The notes beneath the pieces are model-generated. The model ran no database searches. It was not told the DNA's origin and saw only the letters and a program-made list of their open reading frames with translations. This document shows positions 1 to 11,640 of a stretch of 64,000 nucleotides of DNA, piece after piece. Both the position numbers and the translations under genes were made by a program. The DNA is from Limnoperna fortunei. Taxonomy: Eukaryota; Mollusca; Bivalvia; Mytilida; Modiolidae. The stretch lies in assembly GCA_944474755.1 (NCBI GenBank), contig OX104124.1:23286452-23350451 (forward strand), in the 5' to 3' direction. Every line of letters begins with the position of its first letter. Within the stretch, counting starts at the first letter, position 1.

Positions 1-395
1 AACCGATAAAGCCTACATCAACAGAAACCAGAAGCGACCAACAACGTACTACTGGTCTAAATGTTGGCGAAACTAAGAATTTGACCAATCAAGAGAAACA
101 AAGAAATAAACCAATAATGAAAATGACAAAAGAAGAAAAAACACTGATACTAAACTCTTATATCAACCAACGGATTAAAAGTGACTGGGATTTATTGGCA
201 GAAACAGTATTCAATGAGAGACGTCATCAACTAAAAGGTCCCACAATTAATCATTACGAGAAAATATTGACACGTGGTGATCTAAAAGGACGAATAAAGA
301 CGTTTGTACAAGACGTTCGTAATGGCAAACGAAATAAAGAAGAAGACCCAAGTGTTAAAGCTTTAATGGAGCAGATTGTTAAACACAAGAATTAA
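1..395 (+). CDS. C-terminal exon of an unrecognised protein (partial, cut by the left edge)
   Basis: An open frame runs from the left edge of the window to a TAA at 393-395. No stop lies upstream, so the protein or exon begins outside the window, and no start codon is assigned (the frame has only a TTG near 81). The visible ~131 residues are very charged. A Gln/Thr-rich stretch comes first, then a helical block starting MTKEEKTLILNSYINQ, and a Lys/Arg/Glu-rich tail ending IVKHKN. The size, basic tail and terminal position resemble the last exon of the recombinase-like gene at 51349-51683, which also has a short helical basic block opening with a W/K-x-x-EK pattern. I cannot align the two convincingly. 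No known domain is recognised. It may be the 3' end of another mobile-element-derived gene. That it is coding is likely; its function is unknown. Confidence 0.5.
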   Translation, partial: PIKPTSTETRSDQQRTTGLNVGETKNLTNQEKQRNKPIMKMTKEEKTLILNSYINQRIKSDWDLLAETVFNERRHQLKGPTINHYEKILTRGDLKGRIKTFVQDVRNGKRNKEEDPSVKALMEQIVKHKN

Positions 396-1239
396 AATAT
401 GAGCTCTACTAACTTTACTGTTTTAAATAGTTGCATATTGCCCTTTTCCATTTACTATTAAACTTTATAATCGACTACATATTCAAATTAATTTTTTATA
501 TTTGATATCATATTTATATATTATTCTTACGATAAAAATGTCATAATCTGCACGCATATGATTACTAACATTATACGATAAAAATATATGTAGTTTATTT
601 GGTGTTTTTTCCTAAAGAGCTTGCTCCATCCGATCATAGCATTTTCCATCTCAGGGCACGCTTTTTGCGCATTTTGTAGTCCCTGCACGACCACACTTTC
701 CATTCATTATTGTGTTACAAAAATGTGGTACCTATTATAAAGAACAAGATATATGGATTATTTTGCCTGCAAGGAGAGTGGTTTTCGCTAAAAGCAGAAC
801 TGCATTTACCTTTATCTGCCGAACACTTCTAGTAACCCAACAAAACGTAATTGCTTGGTCGTTGTTTAACGTCACGCGAACGATAATTAATCGAAATTCA
901 ATACGATAACTAGTTCTGCTTGTGTTAACATGTCAATGATATACGTCACATGTACAAAAACAGATCTATTGTTCACTATGAGTTAACAATTGCTAGTAAT
1001 ATACAAGCATAGTTTAACAGTACAAGCGAGTTACAGTATTAAACCTAAAAACATTAGTACATAAATGCAGTAACCTCTTAACATTTTAATCTGAACAGTT
1101 GATTGTTTAACTATTTTTTCGAGAAATGAAACTCAATTAAGCCAGATGACGCTGAGACTAGATATAAGAGGTTAATTTAATTTATCCCACACCCTTCCTT
1201 GATTATGTCTGAAAGTTGGTAATTACATTCATAAATAGA
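396..1239. other. AT-rich non-coding stretch
   Basis: No ORF with recognisable content and no clear repeat. It probably holds the 3' UTR of the gene ending at 395, then intergenic DNA. Confidence 0.5.
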
Positions 1240-1365
1240 ATTAAACGCTTATTTTCGGTAATTCATCGATGTATAAACGTGGTCGACTCACTCACAAATA
1301 TGATAAGTTTGTGAGTGAGTCGACCTCGTTCATACATCGATGAATTACCGAAAAAAGCGTTTAAT
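1240..1365. repeat. Near-perfect inverted repeat (hairpin, 58-59-bp arms, 9-bp loop)
   Basis: The left arm is 1240-1298 and the right arm 1308-1365, separated by TATGATAAG. The arms are complementary except for two substitutions and a one-base indel. They include TTTGTGAGTGAGTCGACC and its complement and end in ATTAAACGC / GCGTTTAAT. No ORF is inside. It could be a short palindromic MITE or a transcribed hairpin. Confidence 0.9.
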
Positions 1366-3130
1366 CTTTATAATTCTTTCAAAATGTTTTTTTATATATT
1401 TACATTCTTTTCCCAAAAAAATTTCATTATAAGTGTGTGAAGCGTAGGAATATACACAACGAACTGAAGACGTAAACGTGGTCGGTGTGAAGTGAATAAC
1501 TGACATTGACAACAGATATATTTTACGATTTGCCGAGAGAAGATAATTACTAAAACAAAACAAGACTGAACAAAAAACTATTCCATAAACTAATGTTCCT
1601 CATTGTACCCACGGTTTAAATTTAACGTCAGATGCGACGTCATATCTGTCAAACGCAACGTTAACCTAGCTAGACGTTCTTTCTTAAATACAAACAGGAA
1701 AAACACTAGTTTTCGATTGCTCGATGGATTTACCAGTGAAAATTGATGGAGCTGTGCTGAGACATGGAAGTTGGTGACAAATTCGTGCATTTTGCTCATT
1801 TCGTTGATTTGTTGTGACTGATAAAAAGGTATTTTTACCGTTACGGCTTTTGTGTGTATTTGAAATAATGATTCATAAATGAAATTACAAGAAACACAAT
1901 TTTTAAGTATCGTTTATATACCTTCACACTCGCAATTCGTCCACATTCAAATTCGGCTATTTCCCGTAATTCAGCAATGTGAACAATGAATCCAAACGAA
2001 GTGTGCTGTTAATATATTTTCTTGTATGTATTTCCCTATAAAACAAATGATTTCATAATAATAATATACAGCTGCTTCAACTAAAAAACTTTACGTTTCA
2101 TCGATACATCGCTTAAGATATGTGTATCTCCAAAATTGGAGTGAAGTGTAATAATGTATTTTCTGAAGCGTATACGACATATGGCCGCCATATTTGTTTA
2201 CGTTTAGCAACAAAAAGTTAGTTCCCTAAAAGTCGTTAATCAAAGTATGAACGGATCTGGAAAGTACTATTTTAAGGCATTTTGACCAATCAGATAGGAT
2301 TATAGAGTTAACGTAAACGAATTTAAGTTTAGAATTATTACGCTGCTTTTAGTTATATCACAATTAGAGTTCCCTGGATGTCTAGATATTTTTCCAGAAG
2401 TTGCTAAATATTGATCGTTTCACGTAAGTTTACTTATACAATTTTTCGCAAAGTCTGGTCTCGGACCAAATATACAGGGCACCGCTCCTTGAACGATAAA
2501 GTCCACTTTGTTAAACTACGACAAAGGGTAGGCTCATTGTAGCTGCCAACAAACTGCTAATGTTGCTCCCGTTGATCTATTTTTCTCGCGTAGATTGATT
2601 GTTAAGTTGTTCCTATCCTGAAAACATCTGAAATATTACTGTCTTGACGTTAAGCAAACAATCAATCAATCGATTAAATGTCTACGTCATTTTAGTTTTC
2701 ACAATGTTCTCGTTTATAAACTGCAACACTAATTCTTTTTTGTCCATTAATATTTCTCATTTTAACATTCTATATTTGGTGTGTGTGTATGGTTGTGTGT
2801 GTGAGGGTGCGTTTACCAAAGGTGTCAAGTCACTACCCGTATCAGGATACACACCAACAAAGTCACTACCTTTTGCAAAGTCACTACATACACCCCGGTA
2901 GTGAGTTTGAAAAATTTTGCAAAATGCTTAAAACTGTTTATTTTTTCGTCCTACAAAGTTTCAGACTATGTTTCATTTTACGGTGTTTATTTGATTTTTT
3001 CACACAATCAATCACCGTCATCGAAGTAATGTTACACAATTTACTCCAAACTATCCCATAATACCTTTTGGCGCGCATGCGTAATAAATTCAAGAACATT
3101 GGGGGATGTAATGGCGACCCAGTAAGAGTA
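1366..3130. other. Non-coding stretch with low-complexity patches
   Basis: No gene is supported. A TG-rich tract (about 2779-2805) is followed by four short 'AGTCACTAC' direct repeats at 2827-2901. The short frames here have no protein-like composition. Confidence 0.5.
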
Positions 3131-3132
3131 AG

Positions 3133-3221
3133 ATAGACTAATTAAAAACAAGTAGGGTTATAGGCTTTTCAAAGTAAATTATAGATACACTAATTAAAAA
3201 CAAGTAGGGTTATAGGCTTTC
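3133..3221. repeat. 52-bp direct tandem duplication
   Basis: The block ACTAATTAAAAACAAGTAGG plus the following GTTATAGGCTTT occurs at 3137 and again at 3189, an offset of 52 bp. The two copies are identical over about 32 bp. Confidence 0.85.
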
Positions 3222-3668
3222 CAACAAAAAAAAACCTTGCTGACGGACACGCATAAATTTATCAGCTACGAAACCGCAGCTTCGTGTAACCAATAACTTG
3301 CAGGAGTATAGCTCGTCAAGTGGTTCATTTGCAAATGCTATTTTGTTTTTGCGGATCCCACCAAATCAGCCACAATATTAAAGAAATGGTGGGAACATTA
3401 TGAAAGACAAATTAAAACAAAGACTGTTTATAACTGTAATTTTGTAAACATGTGGCTGATGGGTGAACGTAATTTTTGCGCTTTGACTTGACCGTCCTAC
3501 AGTACATGTTAGAAATAAATTTTTGTAAAAGATTGCCGGTGGACAAATGAAATTAGAGATTTAAGTTGACCTTAAATAAAAAAACTTGTCACTGCTATTA
3601 TTTCATAGAAAAATTCTATTATTTTCACTTGTCCATTGGGCAAGTGGTTATAGACTTTAACGGGTGCA

Positions 3669-5010
3669 GGTCTTTCCGTCCCCAGGTCGATCCGACACCA
3701 GTCGATTCGGCCCCAGACGATCCGCCCCCTAGTCGTTCCGTCCCCTATTTGTTGGTCGATCCGTCCCCAATAAAAAATTTATAAGTATATTACTATATTT
3801 AATTATATTTTAACTGTTTTTAAGTGTAAAAAGTGAAAAAGTGTTGATTAAAATTAGTTTAACAATTAAATAAACAAAATATTGTATGGTTTTTAATTAT
3901 ATTTAATTGTGTTGTAATTGATGTTAATTGGAAATTGTTAAAGTTTTGATTAAAATAAGTTAAATAATTAAATAAACAAAATATAGTGTTTTTAAGTAAT
4001 TATATGAAGATAACAGTTCTGATCAGTGCACATAGGCGTAATTACCCTTTGATTATTTTTAAATTGTTTGAATAACAACTGTAGGCTATGCTTTGTATGA
4101 TTTACTCTGCATCCAAGCTGACTAACATCAAAGGTTACACAAAATACGACAATTTATTGATGCTGAACATCAAAAATTTTAAAGAAAACATTCATTGAGC
4201 TCAAAGAATTTCTCAAAGAAAATATTAATTGGGACTCCATATCGTTGGATATATAAAATGGTTTGCAAAATCTCTGTTCATTCTGAAAATGGAGTATCCA
4301 TGCCAGTTTTGTTCGAGAGCGGTTACACGACGACAGCAAGCCCTTGAGTGTGACATTTGTCACAAGTGGCAACATAGGACTTGTAACACGGGGATTACCC
4401 AGTTTATATACAGGGTAATCTGTAGAGAAGATTACGACAAATTACAGGTGTCAAAAAGATTAATACTAAATAACAATTACAATTTAATTAAACGTACACA
4501 TAAAACCATACTGTAGTTGAAGAAGTTACAATACGTAAAAATAAAGAAAAAATCATCCTAAATCATGTTAACATATTCGCATGCATAATCGGCATAATTA
4601 AAAATACGACTTTTCTATATATTTATACCTACCTGCTTTATTTATTATACCTACCTTTGGTTCTACAATTACATGGCCACATGATGAAAAAAGTCTTTAT
4701 AATATTCCTCAGAAGGCTTTAAATTAAAGCAACCATTATCTGTATCATGGTCACAAAATTCGCATGCATACTCGGCATTAAAAATAGTGAATTCCCGTGT
4801 AATACCATATTTACCATACTTCGAAATACTACTCATGAATGTTGTTTTTTTATATTTTACCTACCTTCTTTATTTATTTTACCTAACTTTGGTTTTACTG
4901 GGGTCGGATCGACCTGGGGACGGAACGACCAGGGGACGAATCGACCGGGGACGTATCAACTTGGGGACGGATCGACTAGGGGACGGATTGGTTTGGGGAC
5001 TGATCGACTA
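3669..5010. mobile_element. Foldback-like element with inverted minisatellite arms and a zinc-finger remnant
   Basis: The left arm (3669-3772) is a degenerate tandem repeat of a ~17-bp unit like GTCGATCCGTCCCC. The right arm (4903-5010) is a tandem array of the reverse complement, GGGGACGGATCGAC. About 1.1 kb lies between them, including a cysteine-rich coding remnant at 4289-4441. Inverted arms made of short subrepeats are the hallmark of foldback elements, and some Mutator-like elements have similar long ends. A lone GTCCCCAATAAAA motif at 5672 matches the end of the left arm at 3765. The arms are plain in the sequence; the element class is inferred. Confidence 0.6.
4289..4516 (+). pseudogene. 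PHD-like zinc-finger fragment of a transposon protein
   Basis: The reading begins at an ATG (4289) with MEYPCQFCSRAVTRRQQ. It continues with a C-x2-C pair, then CDICHKWQH and RTCNTG, giving a partial Cys4-His-Cys pattern of PHD type. Similar fingers occur at the start of Mutator-like transposase proteins in molluscs; that comparison is from memory of the family, not a search. After IYRVICRED the frame loses the final Cys pair and runs into low-complexity Asn/Lys codons ending at 4516. It looks like a first exon or domain whose transposase portion has been lost. It lies between the two inverted minisatellite arms, which supports a transposon origin. Confidence 0.5.
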
Positions 5011-5039
5011 GCATTTACTTTAACTTGCCCCTCTGTGAA

Positions 5040-5560
5040 GGGCCAAGTCAAGTCAAGTTAAGTAAACTTTATTTAAAGTCGGTAGACATATATAACAATA
5101 AACATAAGCTCTGTAGAGCTTTTAAAACCGACATACATATAGTTAAATCATACACTTATACAGTACACACAGAACACATACATAGCACATGACATAAGAC
5201 ATGTAAAATATATACACATATCACATAGCTAATTAAGCACATATAAGACAAGCTGTGCAAACCTGCATAGCAAAGCACTAAATAAAAACATTTAAAGCAC
5301 TAAACTAAAAAGTAAAAAGCAGAATCAATGACCAAGTCATGCATACATAGAGATGGACAGAATTAAAACATAAAAACAGAAACAGACTATCAGCTATGGT
5401 TTGCTGCACTATTTGCAGAAAGAGCAAGAACACCCCCCCTCCCATTTACTAATTAAATGCAAGCACTTATTTCTAACACTGTACTTGGGTTCACCCATTG
5501 GCAGTTAGTTGAAAGTGCTCTACAAAAAATAGCTGACACCTACAATTCTCAACAGACTTA
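5040..5560 (-). mobile_element. 3' end of a non-LTR retrotransposon (inserted in reverse)
   Basis: Read on the minus strand, the sequence ends with AATAAAGTTTACTTAACTTG followed by an ACTTG repeat tail (5040-5066 on the plus strand). A TAAA-type end with a short tandem tail is typical of 5'-truncated LINE or SINE copies. No coding portion is visible. The upstream limit is uncertain. Confidence 0.45.
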
Positions 5561-5985
5561 AATAAAATTTATAGTAAATGTTCTATTAATATCTTGGTCA
5601 AGTTTGTGACAGCCAACAACTTTTGTGAAGACTGCGGGGACCATGGAATTCGAATTCTAGTTGAACCGTCCCCAATAAAACATATAATGTTTAAGTTATA
5701 CATGCAATCAGTATATATATTAATATAAATAATTGCTCGTATACATGTAGACACATGTTTTAGACCTATGCGGCCTATATAGCAAAATCTTCAATGATCA
5801 GAAACCTATTAAACACTCCCTCTGATCTGCGACTTAAAGCAATTTGAAACTTTCGGAGGAAGACACAAACATCTTAGGAAAAATAAACCTTTTAATAAAG
5901 AAAATTTAATATTTAATTCAACTAGGGTGGCATTTTATAAAGATTAAATAATTTTAAGGCTACGCAGAACTTGCTGAACATTTTT
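5561..5985. other. Non-coding stretch
   Basis: No gene seen. It contains a single GTCCCCAATAAAA motif (5672-5684) shared with the foldback-like arms. Confidence 0.4.
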
Positions 5986-6240
5986 GTCTTGCCTCCAGCG
6001 ACGAAAGTCGCTGGAGGCGAGACATATGTATGGGAATCCGGCGGCGGCGGCGTAAACACTTGACATCTTGCTTCATATCTTTGTAAGCCCAAGCCCTAGG
6101 TCCATCAAATTTGGTTCAGAGGTAGCTTATGATAAGTACTTGCCAGTCAGTCACCTGTCACCTGACCTTGACCTCAATTTCACAGTCCAGTGACTACGTT
6201 AAAGTTTTTGGGTTACGACAGTTCCTCTGTAACTATGCAT
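5986..6240. repeat. Dispersed repeat headed by a hairpin (GTCTTGCCTCCAGCGAC)
   Basis: A 17-bp stem (5986-6002 with 6007-6023, loop GAAA, one mismatch) opens the repeat. It is followed by a GGC microsatellite and a 'CACCTGACCTTGACCTCAA' segment, a pattern common in bivalve interspersed repeats. Diverged relatives of the head lie near 45945 and 53281. Confidence 0.6.
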
Positions 6241-6283
6241 GGTAGGATGACAATATTTGGTGTATATGTTGCTGATGACTAGT

Positions 6284-7614
6284 CAGGGGTCACCACACTC
6301 TAAAAAAGTAGGGAGAAGTGACTTCTCCCTGGCAGCCAAACAGGGAGAAGTCAGGCCCTGATAGGGAGACTTCAGGAGACACTAGGGAGAAGTCAGGGGG
6401 ACCGTACAAATAATTATATTCGCAGTAGTTACATACATTTTTCATTTATTTACATTATTTTTTTTTTATTTATTATTTACATCAATTTCCAGGATTATTT
6501 CTCTTGTGTTTTAAAACCATAACACACTTAGATTCAGTTTTTTTTTCTTTCTTTTTCATTATTATTCATGGTATGCAATATCAAACAGCACATATTGCTT
6601 CATATTGCTTCATGGGACACCCTTCTACAGAACTTATCATGATGTCAATAATTACTATACATCTTTATTCTTTCCAGTGAAGCTCAAATACTTATCAAAG
6701 AAAATTGTTAAAGTACAATACTCTTTGAAATAACTGAAGTTTGAAACCAATTAAAAGTGTTTGTTTATCAAAAATATTACGATTTTTCATTATGGGCCAT
6801 TGTACATTAGGCCATAATTAAAAATATGTTTGTTTGCACTAACGCGAGCGACCGGGAAAAAACCCGCCGACCCGGAAGTTTTTTATTAGCCCAAAAAACG
6901 AAAGTTTTTTTCCGGAATTTTCCCGTTGTCGTTTCCGTCATTGTTCCATCTTTACAATTATCGACATATTTCCGGTTTGTAAATTCTGCCAAATCATGGA
7001 CAGATTCACTCTGTCTTCGTCTGTCAGGTTGAAATACAGCGAATCGAACAAAACGAAACCATTGATTCAAAATCGGCTGTACAGTTTTCCCGTCGAGGCA
7101 ACCTGGAATGATGTGTTTGACGACATAGCTGAGCCAGGGGAAATGGACTTGTTAGTTTGAAACTCGTATTCAGGAAAACATCGACACATTTTCATATACC
7201 GGTATGATGCAAAAAAAAAAGTTTACCTACCTACCTACCCAACCTGAAAACAATGGGTAGGGTAAGTCCAAACTGAAATATTTTTAAGTGTGGCCTTACT
7301 TTTCTTCGTTGTTCACTTCCGGTAATTAGTCACATCCGGTAAATAAACAAATGGCGCGTAATACATTTGGAAGACGTAAATCGTTTGAAAATATGTTAAA
7401 TACGCATATTGTTTGCCGCTTTGTTGGAATTACACATTTACTGATAAATTGGTAGTCAGGGTGAAGTATTTGGACCAGATTTACAAGTATTTTATGTGAA
7501 CCATCGGGCGACTTGAGGGAAATGACAGGGCGACTTCGACTTCGCTTTTGAGGCGCCTTAGGGCGACTTCAGGTCCTTGTAGGGCGACTTTGTCTCCCAC
7601 TTCGCCCAGTGTGG
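6284..7614. mobile_element. MITE, CAGGGGTCACCACACT family, copy 1 (contains another MITE, right tip lost)
   Basis: Begins CAGGGGTCACCACACT, followed by repeated GGGAGAAGT motifs. It closes with repeated GGGCGACTT motifs and ...CCCAGTGTGG at 7614. It matches copy 2 at 34307-35169 over both ends and the middle. The terminal TGAGCCCTG present in copy 2 is missing, because another element begins at 7615. A 486-bp insertion (6810-7295) is absent from copy 2. No transposase is encoded. The ends suggest the hAT superfamily. Confidence 0.8.
6810..7295. mobile_element. PIF/Harbinger-type MITE (TTA target duplication)
   Basis: Begins GGCCATAATTAAAAATATG; the complement of its right end is GGCCACACTTAAAAATATT. 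TTA flanks both sides (6807-6809, 7296-7298). The sister element at 34835-34845 has the uninterrupted site GTACATTACTTTTC. A 3-bp TWA duplication with GGCCA-type ends is typical of PIF/Harbinger. The short frames inside are chance. Confidence 0.85.
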
Positions 7615-7815
7615 CAGGGAATTTTTTAGGATTTTGAGGGCTTTAGTCACTCTAGCGGATGAGTGGTATAAGAATCTTCTCAGAAGCATGCATTCATTGT
7701 ACTGGTGAAATATCATAGTATAAAAAACTATATTTTTTCAATTGCAGTGTATAAATTTGTTTTAAAAAATGATTATAACAAAATGTTTATACATTTTCAA
7801 AGAAGTTTAATTTGA
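7615..7815. mobile_element. Fragment of the CAGGGAATTTTTTAG MITE family
   Basis: Starts CAGGGAATTTTTTAGGATTT and matches the reverse complement of the right ~200 bp of the complete MITE at 28988-29748. Its other end is missing. It abuts the truncated right tip of the preceding MITE. Confidence 0.75.
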
Positions 7816-8503
7816 AACGAACCCCTTCAAAATACTTTTTTTTTTACTCAATTGAATGAAATCAACCACTTGCAATTCACGTCTTTCCATATGCGCACCA
7901 CCTACCGGTAACATGTTCTGTAACTCTAGTTTACATGTAAGACTGTAGTTGGTATACAAGCCATAACATAAATCTGTCACACTATACATAAAGGGGATTG
8001 TTATTGTGGTGTCAACGAATATACGAGCAATATGTATTACTTGTACATGTAATTATATGTCTCTGATGAATGTGAGCACAGATTTCAATAGGTTGACAGT
8101 TATCAGTTACGGATAATTGAGTGATTACATATACCTATAATAAAAAAAAATGTCCCACTGAGAAGCTTCCTGTACATGTGAATGGTGTTAATTGGAAAAG
8201 GTGCACGTGCAATTTAGTAATAATTACCATGGGGAAATGTCTTGTTTGTTACGGATAGGACCTTCCAAGCAATATTTTACCCACATGTTTCAGGATAATC
8301 ATTTTCCAAATTGCAGTCTTATGTTAAGTGGAATATGTCGAAAATAAAATAGCCATGGGTTTACCTGTTTTTTTTGGGAAAAAGGACCCTGAGGGAAGTT
8401 TGGGAAATTTGTATTGGCATTTGCTTGAAATTGGGAAAAACAAGAACACAATTTTGAAATAAACATCAATTCATAATTTTACATGACCGGTCGCTTTGTT
8501 TAT
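7816..8503. other. Non-coding stretch
   Basis: No gene seen. A weak AGCCATGGGTTTACC motif near 8350 may pair with GATAAATCCATGATAGCT at 11953-11970 as degenerate terminal repeats of a larger element enclosing the tandem array. Confidence 0.35.
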
Positions 8504-11500
8504 GGTGTCAAGACACTAAAGGGGACCAATCAAATTTGGAACATATAAGAAAATAGTACTTAACAACAAAATAGTCCTGTTTATCTTAGTGTATATTAAA
8601 AACTACTAACTGGATTTTAATGAATGAAAGTTTTTCTGAAAGGTGAATATATATTAGAAAAATTTAGAGTCCTAACTTGCTCTGTTCTAATGGTGTTTAG
8701 TATGTTTTATGTCACATGCACTACATGACCTATAAACCAAGATTTTCTGAAAAGAAAGAGCTATTTTTAGAGTGGGGTTTACCCCGGAAGCTGGTTTTCT
8801 CTTGGAAGGTTTTAAAGAGGTCATGAAATTTTGAGAGAACATAGGCCTGTCACGTAAGAGTCAGGATGTCGGTCAAGTTGTGCTTAAGGTAAAAGAGCTG
8901 CTCTAATTAAAAAAATAACAAATTTAGTAGAAAATCTTAAAGAATTGGATTAGTGTTTACACACCTTTAATACATAAACACCATTTTTTCATATTCCCTC
9001 CCTTTGCCTGAAAATGTTTGAGAATGAAAGATTATAACCCATTTACTCATTTTAAATACATATTTGGTTCTAAACCATACTAGTGTCAAATTTCAGCCTA
9101 AATATTATATTATGTAACATTTTAGATTTTGGCAATAAAATCTGTATTCTTTGCCTAGAACAGTGTGTTTGGAATTAAAAAATATATTGTTTCAGTGTTT
9201 CTCAGTAGCAGGCAAGTCAGATAATCTAAATATTAGGTCGCAAAGACATCTATGTTGCCACAAATATTGAATATGGTGCCTATTTTGTATTGTTTAGATG
9301 CGGAATTTGTCAATTGATACTATAGGACAGAGTCATACTAAAATTGTTCTTTTTGGAATTTTATTGTTTGTTGAGGTGCAATTCTATCTTGTTGAGCAAC
9401 AAGAAATATGAAATGGTTTAGTAGGAATGTTACAGATATTTAAAGTTTATAGGAGATCTAATATGCCATCTAAAAAAAAAGGGGGGGGGGGCTGGTCCCC
9501 CAACCTGAAACTTCAAATTTTTTTATTTGTGAGGTATAAATATAATGTATTTTTTTTATTAGTATTCAGTGGGTTATACTATAGTGTTAATGTGTGATAT
9601 ACATTGAAATTTACATCTGATCTTAGGAAATTGTAAATTTTGCAAATAATGCATTACTTGATCTGCAAACACAGTTTGTGCTGATTAAGTATGTGCGCAG
9701 TCATTGAATCTTTTCCTGCGATTCTCCAAAACTGTTATACAGAATGCAAAGAAATTTTAGGGTGTTGGTCAGATATACTTAGGCTACAAATAGGCAAAAT
9801 TTTGTACAATTTGATGGACAAATACATGCTCTTTAGGTGTCAAGACACTAAAGGGGACCAATCAAATTTGGAACATATAAGAAAATAGTACTTAACAACA
9901 AAATAGTCCTGTTTATCTTAGTGTATATTAAAAACTACTAACTGGATTTTAATGAATGAAAGTTTTTCTGAAAGGTGAATATATTAGAAAAATTTAGAGT
10001 CCTAACTTGCTCTGTTCTAATGGTGTTTAGTATGTTTTATGTCACATGCACTACATGACCTATAAACCAAGATTTTCTGAAAAGAAAGAGCTATTTTTAG
10101 AGTGGGGTTTACCCCGGAAGCTGGTTTTCTCTTGGAAGGTTTTAAAGAGGTCATGAAATTTTGAGAGAACATAGGCCTGTCACGTAAGAGTCAGGATGTC
10201 GGTCAAGTTGTGCTTAAGGTAAAAGAGCTGCTCTAATTAAAAAAATAACAAATTTAGTAGAAAATCTTAAAGAATTGGATTAGTGTTTACACACCTTTAA
10301 TACATAAACACCATTTTTTCATATTCCCTCCCTTTGCCTGAAAATGTTTGAGAATGAAAGATTATAACCCATTTACTCATTTTAAATACATATTTGGTTC
10401 TAAACCATACTAGTGTCAAATTTCAGCCTAAATATTATATTATGTAACATTTTAGATTTTTTGGCAATAAAATCTGTATTCTTTGCCTAGAACAGTGTGT
10501 TTGGAATTAAAAAATATATTGTTTCAGTGTTTCTCAGTAGCAGGCAAGTCAGATAATCTAAATATTAGGTCGCAAAGACATCTATGTTGCCACAAATATT
10601 GAATATGGTGCCTATTTTGTATTGTTTAGATGCGGAATTTGTCAATTGATACTATAGGACAGAGTCATACTAAAATTGTTCTTTTTGGAATTTTATTGTT
10701 TGTTGAGGTGCAATTCTATCTTGTTGAGCAACAAGAAATATGAAATGGTTTAGTAGGAATGTTACAGATATTTAAAGTTTATAGGAGATCTAATATGCCA
10801 TCTAAAAAAAAAGGGGGGGGGGGGCTGGTCCCCCAACCTGAAACTTCAAATTTTTTTATTTGTGAGGTATAAATATAATGTATTTTTTTTATTAGTATTC
10901 AGTGGGTTATACTATAGTGTTAATGTGTGATATACATTGAAATTTACATCTGATCTTAGGAAATTGTAAATTTTGCAAATAATGCATTACTTGATCTGCA
11001 AACACAGTTTGTGCTGATTAAGTATGTGCGCAGTCATTGAATCTTTTCCTGCGATTCTCCAAAACTGTTATACAGAATGCAAAGAAATTTTAGGGTGTTG
11101 GTCAGATATACTTAGGCTACAAATAGGCAAAATTTTGTACAATTTGATGGACAAATACATGCTCTTTAGGTGTCAAGACACTAAAGGGGACCAATCAAAT
11201 TTGGAACATATAAGAAAATAGTACTTAACAACAAAATAGTCCTGTTTATCTTAGTGTATATTAAAAACTACTAACTGGATTTTAATGAATGAAAGTTTTT
11301 CTGAAAGGTGAATATATTAGAAAAATTTAGAGTCCTAACTTGCTCTGTTCTAATGGTGTTTAGTATGTTTTATGTCACATGCACTACATGACCTATAAAC
11401 CAAGATTTTCTGAAAAGAAAGAGCTATTTTTAGAGTTAGGTTTACCCCGGAAGCTGGTTTTCTCTTGGAAGGTTTTAAAGAGGTCATGAAATTTTGAGAG

Positions 11501-11640
11501 AACATAGGCCTGTCACGTACGAGTCAGGATATATATGATGTCGGTCAAGTTGTGCTTAAGGTAAAAGAGCTGCTCTAATTAAAAAAATAACAAATTTAGT
11601 AGAAAATCTTAAAGAATTGGATTAGTGTTTACACACCTTA
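8504..11640. repeat. 1,332-bp tandem repeat, 2.35 copies
   Basis: The word GGTGTCAAGACACTAAAGGG starts units at 8504, 9836 and 11169, giving unit lengths of 1,332 and 1,333 bp. The third copy stops at about 11640 (after TTACACACCTT). Copies are almost identical, with differences such as a 2-bp TA loss and poly-G length. Each full unit carries a poly-A/poly-G tract (9472-9491, 10804-10824). A 65-codon frame recurs only because the unit is duplicated. No transposase is seen. Confidence 0.95.

Noticed and set aside
712..909. 65-aa frame
   Set aside because: No start context, no resemblance to any family, biased composition; likely chance in AT-rich DNA.
4747..5061. Gly-rich, collagen-looking frame (RPGDGTTRGRIDRG)
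   Set aside because: The periodicity comes from the GGGGACGGATCGAC minisatellite, not from a coding exon; there are no splice borders.
6807..7070. Overlapping 87-aa and 68-aa frames
   Set aside because: Both lie inside the Harbinger-type MITE and have no family resemblance.
9691..9888. 65-aa frame conserved twice (also at 11024-11221)
   Set aside because: Identical only because the 1,332-bp non-coding unit is duplicated; no protein-like composition.
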